A stretch of 5,347 nt of DNA, from assembly GCA_009704515.1 (NCBI GenBank), contig WLDZ01000072.1:1-5347 (forward strand), read 5' to 3'. This document shows, piece after piece, positions 1 to 5,347 of this stretch (position 1 is its first letter; the number at the start of each line of letters is the position of its first letter). The translations under genes were made by a program, and so were the position numbers. A model generated the notes under the pieces. It saw only the letters and a list, made by a program, of their open reading frames with translations. It was not told where the DNA came from and searched no databases. The stretch is from Actinomycetota bacterium (lineage in GTDB: Bacteria > Actinomycetota > Actinomycetes > Nanopelagicales > Nanopelagicaceae).

Positions 1-1299
1 ACGCATCCGCTATGGCCCGCGCCATTTCGTGGCGCCCATCCGGTTGAGGCAACGATTGAAATTCCTGGTTCAAAATCAGTGACCAACCGCGCACTTATTT
101 TGGCCGCCCAAGCCAACTCGCCTTCAGTTCTACGTAAGCCATTAGTTTCGCGTGATTCAGAGCTAATGTCTGCCGGACTTCAGGCGATGGGCGTTTCGAT
201 ACTTGATAAAGGCGATCATTGGATTGTTACTCCCCCAACCTCTTTGGGATCAGCAAAGTTAACCGGCCCAGCAAAGATAGATGTCGGTAACGCCGGCACG
301 GTAATGCGCTTTCTTCCCCCATTGGCTGGCCTTGCAAATGGCGACATCACTTTTGATGGCGATCCGCGGAGTTACGAACGCCCACTGGGCCCAGTTATTA
401 AAGCTCTGGAAGAGCTTGGTATCTCGATAAGTCACGATGGTCGTTATTCACTTCCGATGGTGATGCGCTCAAAGGGCGCCATCACAGGTGGAGAGTTAAC
501 GATTGATGCATCTGCATCAAGCCAATTTTTATCAGCGCTCCTTCTCATTGCACCAAGCACAGTTAACGGAATTACTGTCAAGCACTCAGGTGGCGCTCTT
601 CCATCAATGCCTCACATTGAGATGACTGTCGCGATGTTGCGACAATTCGGTGCAACTGTCACTGTCGATGAGAAAGCGCAAACATGGCGAGTTGAACCTT
701 CTGCCCTGCATGGAGTTGATCTCACAATCGAACCAGATCTATCTAATGCTGCTCCTTTTATCTCGCTCGCAATGGTCTGTGGTGGATCAATCACGATTGC
801 GGATTGGCCGCGAGAAACAACACAGCCTGGAGATCAGCTGCGCCAAATACTTACCCAAATGGGTGCAAGTGTTGAATTCGTAACAGGCGGATTGAAATTC
901 ACTGGTGGCCCCGCGATTCATGGAATTGATATCGATCTTCATGATGTTGGTGAGCTCACTCCATCAATTGCAGCGCTGGCAGCACTGGCAGATTCACCTT
1001 CGCACCTTCGCGGAATCGGTCATCTTCGTCTGCACGAAACCGATCGTTTATTGGCGCTGCGCACAGAATTAAATGGTTTGGGTGGCGATGTCACTGATGA
1101 TGCAGATTCACTACACATTAATCCAAAGCCATTACATCAAGGAACTTTTCACACCTATGAAGATCACCGATTAGCAACGGCTGGTGCTGTTATCGGCCTT
1201 GTTGTTGAAGGAATCCAAGTAGAAAACATTGCAACAACGAGAAAAACTCTCACTGATTTTCCAGCTCTTTGGAGCTATGCGCTAGAAGGTAATCGATAA
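1..1299 (+). CDS. aroA: EPSP synthase (3-phosphoshikimate 1-carboxyvinyltransferase), 5' end cut by the window
   Basis: This cytosolic enzyme transfers the enolpyruvyl group of PEP to shikimate-3-phosphate, the sixth step of the shikimate pathway to chorismate. The frame is open from base 1 (432 visible codons, stop TAA). The GTG at 79 is not the start: conserved N-terminal sequence (WPAP, then IPGSKS) is read in frame upstream of it. No ATG, GTG or TTG occurs in frame before 79, so the start lies just outside, probably only a few codons away because the family is about 430-450 residues. Visible motifs (numbered from the first codon): PGSKSVTNR 22-30 (PEP/substrate site), GNAGTVMRF 96-104, ERP with Arg127, SSQ 173-175, GELTP 317-321, HETDR 345-349, DHR 388-390 and Lys415. 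All substrate-binding positions I can place are present. At the position of E. coli Asp313 there is Glu318, as in actinobacterial homologues known to me. It is followed after 3 bp by rsgA, probably in one operon. Identity is very secure. Confidence 0.97.
   Translation, partial: THPLWPAPFRGAHPVEATIEIPGSKSVTNRALILAAQANSPSVLRKPLVSRDSELMSAGLQAMGVSILDKGDHWIVTPPTSLGSAKLTGPAKIDVGNAGTVMRFLPPLAGLANGDITFDGDPRSYERPLGPVIKALEELGISISHDGRYSLPMVMRSKGAITGGELTIDASASSQFLSALLLIAPSTVNGITVKHSGGALPSMPHIEMTVAMLRQFGATVTVDEKAQTWRVEPSALHGVDLTIEPDLSNAAPFISLAMVCGGSITIADWPRETTQPGDQLRQILTQMGASVEFVTGGLKFTGGPAIHGIDIDLHDVGELTPSIAALAALADSPSHLRGIGHLRLHETDRLLALRTELNGLGGDVTDDADSLHINPKPLHQGTFHTYEDHRLATAGAVIGLVVEGIQVENIATTRKTLTDFPALWSYALEGNR
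1284..1289 (+). promoter_or_regulatory. Possible ribosome binding site for rsgA
   Basis: The purine-rich string AGAAGG lies inside the last codons of aroA, 13 bases before the rsgA ATG. The spacing is longer than ideal, so re-initiation by ribosomes finishing aroA (stop only 3 bp before the ATG) may matter as much as this site. Confidence 0.4.
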
Positions 1300-1302
1300 T
1301 TT

Positions 1303-2367
1303 ATGGCGCCTCGCGAATACGATGAATCTGATGTGCGAATACGTCCAACGCGCACAACTCGTCGACGCAGCAAAGACCGCCCTTCTCATAGCTCCTCTTC
1401 AACAGCACTTGTAATCTCAGTCGATCGTGGGCGTTCAGGTTGTGTAATTCAGGGGGCGGATTCAACAGGACACTCACTCGGAGATTCCACCGGACAGTTT
1501 GTTATCGCAATGAAGGCTCGCGAACTCGGTCCGAAATCTGTTGTAGTAGGAGATTCTGTTGAAATTGTCGGAGATGTATCTGGTGATGAAGGAACGCTTG
1601 CTCGAATTGTCAAAGTCAATGATCGTAAGAATTCACTCAGTCGTACCGTTGATGATGCAGCCAAGCTCGAAAGAACTATCGTTGCAAACATAGATCAACT
1701 AATAATTGTTGTTGCATCTGCCAACCCTGAACCACGTCGAGGACTTATAGATCGCTTTCTGGTCAGCGCCTTTATTGAAAAGATTCATCCAATCATTGTT
1801 GTTACAAAAATTGATGTCGCGCCGATTCCTGAATTCATGGAGAGGTATGCAGCCCTTGGGGTTGATATCGTCACTACCTCAGCTGCTACAACCAATCGTG
1901 ATGTTGAAGTTGCGGCAATTGCAGCGCTCTTGAAAGATAAAGTCTCTGTATTGGTCGGTCACTCGGGAGTTGGGAAATCAACACTCATAAACGATTTGGT
2001 TCCTGATGCTGATCGCATGACTGGAGTTGTGAATGATGTGACAGGTCGCGGGCGCCACACATCATCGAGTGCGATTGCTCTCGCCCTGCCTGCTGGGGGT
2101 TGGATTATCGATACCCCCGGAATCCGCGCCTTTGGTCTTGCCCATCGCAACCCGCGAGATATTGTCGAAGCTTTCCCTGATTTAGCGCAAGCAGCTTCAA
2201 CCTGCATGTCCCACTGCTCACACGCTGAAGAATCGTGCGCACTCAATGCCTGGATTCTGGCAGAGCCAGAGCAAATTCAAGAGCGAACCTTACGTTTAGA
2301 AAGTCTTCGCTCACTCCTAGATGTAAAGAGTTCAATAGAATCAAGCTATGAGTCAGAGCAGCAATAA
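1303..2367 (+). CDS. rsgA: Small ribosomal subunit biogenesis GTPase RsgA (YjeQ/YloQ family)
   Basis: RsgA is a GTPase, stimulated by the 30S subunit, that acts late in small-subunit maturation by binding near the decoding centre. The 354-residue protein shows the circularly permuted motif order that defines the family: G4-like TKID 168-171, then G5-like TSA 192-194, the P-loop GHSGVGKST 219-227, the switch region GRGRHTSS 248-255, and DTPG 270-273. An OB-fold-like region occupies roughly residues 35-105, after a basic leader (residues 12-26, many Arg) of the kind seen in actinobacterial RsgA. The C-terminal zinc knuckle is Cys301, Cys305, His307, Cys312, followed by a helical tail. ATG 1303 is the first possible start, since the aroA stop in the same frame is one codon upstream. 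Its 3' end overlaps hisN by 20 bp. The family assignment is firm. The zinc-site spacing (C-x3-C-x-H-x4-C) looks slightly compact. Confidence 0.96.
   Translation: MAPREYDESDVRIRPTRTTRRRSKDRPSHSSSSTALVISVDRGRSGCVIQGADSTGHSLGDSTGQFVIAMKARELGPKSVVVGDSVEIVGDVSGDEGTLARIVKVNDRKNSLSRTVDDAAKLERTIVANIDQLIIVVASANPEPRRGLIDRFLVSAFIEKIHPIIVVTKIDVAPIPEFMERYAALGVDIVTTSAATTNRDVEVAAIAALLKDKVSVLVGHSGVGKSTLINDLVPDADRMTGVVNDVTGRGRHTSSSAIALALPAGGWIIDTPGIRAFGLAHRNPRDIVEAFPDLAQAASTCMSHCSHAEESCALNAWILAEPEQIQERTLRLESLRSLLDVKSSIESSYESEQQ
2337..2367 (+). promoter_or_regulatory. rsgA/hisN overlap with weak ribosome binding site (translational coupling)
   Basis: The hisN ATG (2348) lies 20 bases inside the 3' end of rsgA in another frame. 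The only purine-rich strings upstream are AGAA at 2337-2340 (7-base spacing) and AAAGAG at 2325-2330 (17-base spacing), both poor Shine-Dalgarno matches. Translation of hisN therefore probably depends on ribosomes arriving from rsgA. This is inferred from layout only. Confidence 0.45.
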
Positions 2368-3196
2368 CAGAGAGAATCACGGGCCCTGGAGCCATGGCGA
2401 AGATCTTACGTTGGCGCATCGCCTGGCAGATGCAGCGGATGCAATTACATTAAAGCGCTATCAAGCAATTGACCTCACAGTCTCTACCAAACCAGATAAC
2501 ACTCCTGTCACGGATGCAGATAAATCAGCAGAGGAAGCAATACGCGCTTTATTGGGTTCACATCGACCTGATGACGGAATTGTCGGTGAAGAGTTTGGTA
2601 ATGAAGGTGCAGAACGAAATCGTTACTGGGTAATTGATCCAATTGATGGCACAAAGAATTTTCTCCGTGGCGTACCAACATGGGCAACTCTTATTGCCCT
2701 CGTCGAAAGAGCGAGCGACGGTTCTCAATCAACAATTGTTAGCGTTGTCAGTGCACCTGCACTCTTCCGTCGTTGGTCAGCACATCTAGGTGGAGGTGCA
2801 TTTGTCACACTCAACCATGAAGATACAAAACGAATTCATGTTTCAGATATTACAAAAATTGAAGATGCATCTATTTCGTACTCTGATTTTCAAGGGTGGG
2901 GCGATATGTTGCCTGCCTTCAATAACCTCTTGAAGCAAGCGTGGAGAACCCGCGGCTACGGAGATTTCTGGTCACATATGTTGGTTGCAGAAGGTGCTCT
3001 AGAGATTGCAATCGAACCTGAGCTCGCGCTCTGGGATATGGCGGCCCTCGATCTGATTGTTACTGAAGCGGGTGGAGTTTTCTCCAATACTGCAGGTCTG
3101 CCTGGTCCTCATGGTGGTAATGGACTTTCAACAAATGCCGCTTTGCACAGTTATGTAGTTTCGGCGCTTAACTCTGAAGCGGGTAAGGGCAAGTAA
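2348..3196 (+). CDS. hisN: Histidinol-phosphatase, inositol monophosphatase family
   Basis: This is a Mg2+-dependent phosphatase predicted to convert L-histidinol phosphate to L-histidinol, the eighth step of histidine synthesis. The 282-residue protein has the full IMPase signature: TPVTDADKSAEE 52-63, GEE 80-82, WVIDPIDGTKNF 94-105, and WDMAALDLIVTEAGG 229-243. The expected metal ligands are Glu81, Asp97, the Ile99 carbonyl, Asp100 and Asp230. Several stretches (TKPDNTPVTDAD, GVPTWATLIAL, RGYGDF, GPHGGN) match actinobacterial HisN as I remember it, rather than generic inositol phosphatases or CysQ. ATG 2348 is favoured because an in-frame TAG at 2336 blocks anything earlier and the next candidate is TTG 2411. 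The roughly 15-residue lead before the first helix is a little longer than in homologues I know. It overlaps rsgA by 20 bp and precedes the copper ATPase by 4 bp. The fold is certain. The histidinol-phosphate substrate is inferred by family resemblance and neighbours; inositol-1-phosphate is the main alternative. Confidence 0.9.
   Translation: MSQSSNNRENHGPWSHGEDLTLAHRLADAADAITLKRYQAIDLTVSTKPDNTPVTDADKSAEEAIRALLGSHRPDDGIVGEEFGNEGAERNRYWVIDPIDGTKNFLRGVPTWATLIALVERASDGSQSTIVSVVSAPALFRRWSAHLGGGAFVTLNHEDTKRIHVSDITKIEDASISYSDFQGWGDMLPAFNNLLKQAWRTRGYGDFWSHMLVAEGALEIAIEPELALWDMAALDLIVTEAGGVFSNTAGLPGPHGGNGLSTNAALHSYVVSALNSEAGKGK
3185..3189 (+). promoter_or_regulatory. Ribosome binding site for the copper ATPase gene
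   Basis: AAGGG lies within the last codons of hisN, 11 bases before ATG 3201. It supports that ATG as the start, together with the 4-bp gap after the hisN stop and the lack of another in-frame start before the metal-binding motif. Confidence 0.5.
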
Positions 3197-3200
3197 CTCA

Positions 3201-5347
3201 ATGGAACTCACTGCGCAGACTCTTATTTCTCAGACCCTCATTTCTCAGACATATGCTGTATCGGGCATGACGTGCTCGTCCTGTGTTAATTCAATAGAGC
3301 GAACCCTCAACGAGATTGAAGGCGTAAAGGCGTCGGTGAACTTTGCCTCTGAAACCGTGCACATACTTACATCTGTAGAAATCAAGCCAGAGGTAATTAT
3401 TAAAGCAATAAAGTCTGCTGGCTATAGCGCCACATTATTAGCAGATCAGAACGACCCAGCACTTCATCGCAAAGGCGCTGCCCGAGCTCTGATTTTTGCG
3501 ATGATCTTTGCAATCCCGGCAATCACAATCTCAATGGCGATGAGCTGGCATGACGCAATAGGTGTCTGGCTTACTGATCTCTTTACAACTTATAACATCG
3601 CATTGCCGCCACATTCAGAACATCACTTTGCATCGTGGCTTGCACTCGCCCTGACAACGCCACTTATTCTCTTCGTGGCTTGGCCAATACATCGAGCTGC
3701 GATACGAAACTTCTTTCATCCAACAATGGATTCGCTAATTTCCCTCGGTTCTATTGCTGCTTACTCTTGGTCGATTTATGCTGCGTCGACAAATACTGGT
3801 GATATCTACACCGAAGTCGCAGCTGGCGTACTTCTCTTTGTAATTCTTGGGCGTTATCTCGAAGCCCGCGCAAAGCGATCTGCAGCTAGCGCGCTCTCAA
3901 CCTTGCTTGCGTTGGGAGAGAAAGAAGTCAAAGTCCTACGGGGTGGGCTCGAAGTCACAATACCGATTTCGCACTTGCAGATTGGCGATGAATTCGTCGT
4001 AGCTCCTGGATCACGAATTGCAACTGACGGCATTGTGATCTCAGGTTCTTCCACCGTTGATAACTCACTCATCACTGGAGAATCACTGCCAATTGATGTT
4101 AAGCCTGGTGCACGAGTAATCGGTTCAGCAATTAATCACAATGGCAGAATCATTGTGCGGGCAACTCGCGTCGGTAGCGATACTGAAGTAGCCCGAATAA
4201 CTTCTATGGTCGTCACAGCACAGGGCTCTAAATCTCCAATACAACGTAGCGCTGATCGCATCGCCTCAATCTTTGTACCTGCGGTAACTTTGCTCGCACT
4301 CGCAACTTTTGCATTCTGGTATTTCAGTCAAGAAGAGTCACTTACTTTCTCAATTTCAACAGCGATTACAGTGCTAGTTATCGCTTGCCCTTGTGCACTG
4401 GGATTAGCTACTCCGGTCGCTCTACTTGTTGCATCTGGACGCGGAGCGCTGCGGGGCATAGTTCTTCGTAATCCACGAGTATTAGAAATATCTCGTGAAA
4501 TTGATACAGCTGTTTTTGACAAGACTGGCACCCTTACCTCTGGGGTAATGAAAGTTTCAGAAACTCTGATTCCTGTTTCAGCACAGAAGCCACTCGGTGC
4601 AAGTTATGCGCAGATTCTTAACGAGAAGAGCGTTCTCTCTATAGCTATGGCTTTAGAGAGTGCAAATACTCATCCCTTTGCAGAGGCAATTGTTGATCAT
4701 TGCATCTCTCGCTCGGCAGAGAAGTTAACAGTCACCGACTTTATGCAGACGCCAGGAGCAGGAGTTGCTGGTCGTGTCTCAGCTTTTGATAAGACCTTTA
4801 TCGTAATCATCGGTTCACCTGAGTCGGTTGCACATAGCACCACTGCTTTGGATCCAATCCTTATCGAGGCGATAGCGCGGGCAAAGAGCACGGGCGATAG
4901 CGCCGCTTTGCTGGCAGTTGATGGAGTGGCAATAGCTCTCTTTGTTGCAGGCGATCAGGTACGCAGCGATGCACGCGAAACTATTGAGGCCCTTAGCTAT
5001 AAAGGTATCTCTAGTTGGTTGGTTACTGGCGATCACCTTGAAGCAGCAGAGAAGATTGCTGCCCAAGTTGGTATTGCATCAGATCACATCATCGCCGGAG
5101 TGAGCCCTGAAGGAAAGATCGAGAAGGTGCGCCAGCTACAAGAGAGTGGCCATCGCGTATTAGCGGTGGGCGATGGAATCAATGATGCGGCTGCACTTGC
5201 TCAAGCTGATCTCAGTATTGCAATGGGAACAGGCACTGATACTGCAATAGCAACTGCGGATATCACCTTGATGCGTCCACAATTGATGGGAGCTGTGCAA
5301 TCTCTCGATCTATCACGGAAAACTTTGCGCACAATTAAATTAAATCT
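3201..5347 (+). CDS. copA: Copper-transporting P1B-type ATPase (CopA-like), 3' end cut by the window
   Basis: This integral membrane pump is predicted to export Cu(I) (possibly Ag(I)) from the cytoplasm using ATP. From ATG 3201 the frame stays open for 715 codons to the window edge. In order: one heavy-metal-associated domain (about 17-80) with GMTCSSC 22-28; membrane segments near 93-114, 145-163, 176-194 and 203-220; actuator-domain TGES 292-295; segments near 353-375 and 384-405, the latter with the transport motif CPC 396-398; phosphorylation motif DKTGT 440-444 (Asp440); nucleotide-domain HP 491-492 and GAG 519-521; TGD 609-611; and GDGINDAAAL 657-666. These fit the Cu(I)/Ag(I) subgroup P1B-1. 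The last two membrane helices, which carry further copper ligands, and the stop are missing; about 40-80 residues should follow. It starts 4 bp after hisN, so it is probably in the same operon. No frameshift or lost catalytic residue is seen. Substrate is inferred from HMA plus CPC. Zn/Cd pumps can also carry CPC, but this sequence reads as CopA. Confidence 0.95.
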   Translation, partial: MELTAQTLISQTLISQTYAVSGMTCSSCVNSIERTLNEIEGVKASVNFASETVHILTSVEIKPEVIIKAIKSAGYSATLLADQNDPALHRKGAARALIFAMIFAIPAITISMAMSWHDAIGVWLTDLFTTYNIALPPHSEHHFASWLALALTTPLILFVAWPIHRAAIRNFFHPTMDSLISLGSIAAYSWSIYAASTNTGDIYTEVAAGVLLFVILGRYLEARAKRSAASALSTLLALGEKEVKVLRGGLEVTIPISHLQIGDEFVVAPGSRIATDGIVISGSSTVDNSLITGESLPIDVKPGARVIGSAINHNGRIIVRATRVGSDTEVARITSMVVTAQGSKSPIQRSADRIASIFVPAVTLLALATFAFWYFSQEESLTFSISTAITVLVIACPCALGLATPVALLVASGRGALRGIVLRNPRVLEISREIDTAVFDKTGTLTSGVMKVSETLIPVSAQKPLGASYAQILNEKSVLSIAMALESANTHPFAEAIVDHCISRSAEKLTVTDFMQTPGAGVAGRVSAFDKTFIVIIGSPESVAHSTTALDPILIEAIARAKSTGDSAALLAVDGVAIALFVAGDQVRSDARETIEALSYKGISSWLVTGDHLEAAEKIAAQVGIASDHIIAGVSPEGKIEKVRQLQESGHRVLAVGDGINDAAALAQADLSIAMGTGTDTAIATADITLMRPQLMGAVQSLDLSRKTLRTIKLN
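3216..3250 (+). repeat. 15-bp tandem duplication at the start of the copper ATPase gene
   Basis: Two adjacent 15-base units, 3216-3230 and 3231-3245, match at 13 of 15 positions, and a third partial copy (CAGAC) begins at 3246. The unit is in frame and encodes QTLIS twice, then QT, in the leader before the metal-binding domain. Both mismatches (T/C) are synonymous. It looks like an in-frame slippage or duplication product that lengthens a tolerant N-terminal tail. Confidence 0.8.

Noticed and set aside
79..81. GTG as the aroA start codon
   Set aside because: Conserved EPSP synthase sequence (WPAP and IPGSKS, including the PEP-site Lys and Ser) is encoded in frame upstream of it, so the GTG is an internal Val codon.
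612..883. Overlapping reading frames inside aroA: 612-794 on the - strand and 650-883 on the + strand
   Set aside because: They lie wholly within a strongly conserved gene, have no recognisable domain, and have no plausible expression signal; they are shadows of aroA.
1449..2246. Minus-strand reading frames 1449-1691 and 1959-2246 inside rsgA
   Set aside because: Both are antisense to conserved RsgA motifs and their translations resemble no family known to me.
2411..2413. TTG as an alternative hisN start
   Set aside because: It would remove part of the first helix, and the nearest GGAG (2388-2391) is 19 bases away. ATG 2348 fits the coupled overlap better, though the N-terminal lead is slightly long.
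4868..4904. 11-base direct repeat GGCGATAGCGC (4868-4878 and 4893-4903), the second copy forming a small GGCG/CGCC hairpin
   Set aside because: The copies are 25 bases apart and read in different frames within the ATPase coding sequence. The hairpin stem is only 4 bp with no T-run after it, so chance is the best explanation; it is not a terminator or binding site I can support.
3854..5066. Minus-strand reading frames at 3854-4075, 4328-4531, 4697-4891 and 4815-5066
   Set aside because: All are antisense to the intact copper ATPase gene, which has every expected motif on the + strand. None shows family features.

Overview
The window is a tightly packed, single-strand stretch of four genes, all on the + strand. 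In order they are aroA (EPSP synthase, 5' end outside the window), rsgA (ribosome-assembly GTPase), hisN (IMPase-type histidinol-phosphatase) and a copA-like copper P-type ATPase whose 3' end runs off the window. The junctions are 3 bp, a 20-bp overlap, and 4 bp. There is almost no non-coding DNA, and I see no internal promoter, terminator, RNA gene, mobile element or CRISPR array.

The proteins point to an actinobacterium. AroA has the actinobacterial-style WPAP start, AGTVMRFLPP loop and GELTP motif. RsgA has a short Arg-rich leader ending in KDRP. The IMPase-type HisN also resembles actinobacterial HisN, and from memory aroA, rsgA and hisN lie close together in several Actinobacteria. A sampled GC content in the mid-to-high 40s % (not a full count) and the near-zero spacing would suit a low-GC, streamlined actinobacterium such as the freshwater acI/Nanopelagicales group. 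That placement is an inference, not something shown directly.

Region by region: 1-1299 is the penultimate step of chorismate synthesis. Positions 1303-2367 encode the circularly permuted GTPase that helps mature the 30S subunit. Positions 2348-3196 encode a phosphatase most likely acting in histidine synthesis. Positions 3201-5347 encode a Cu(I)/Ag(I)-type exporter with one N-terminal metal-binding domain and all visible catalytic motifs intact.

The first three genes are housekeeping genes tied to amino-acid synthesis and translation. The copper ATPase seems to be co-transcribed with them rather than sitting beside a visible copper-responsive regulator. No sign of a new defence, mobile or otherwise undescribed system was found. 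The findings are modest points about gene context and sequence detail.
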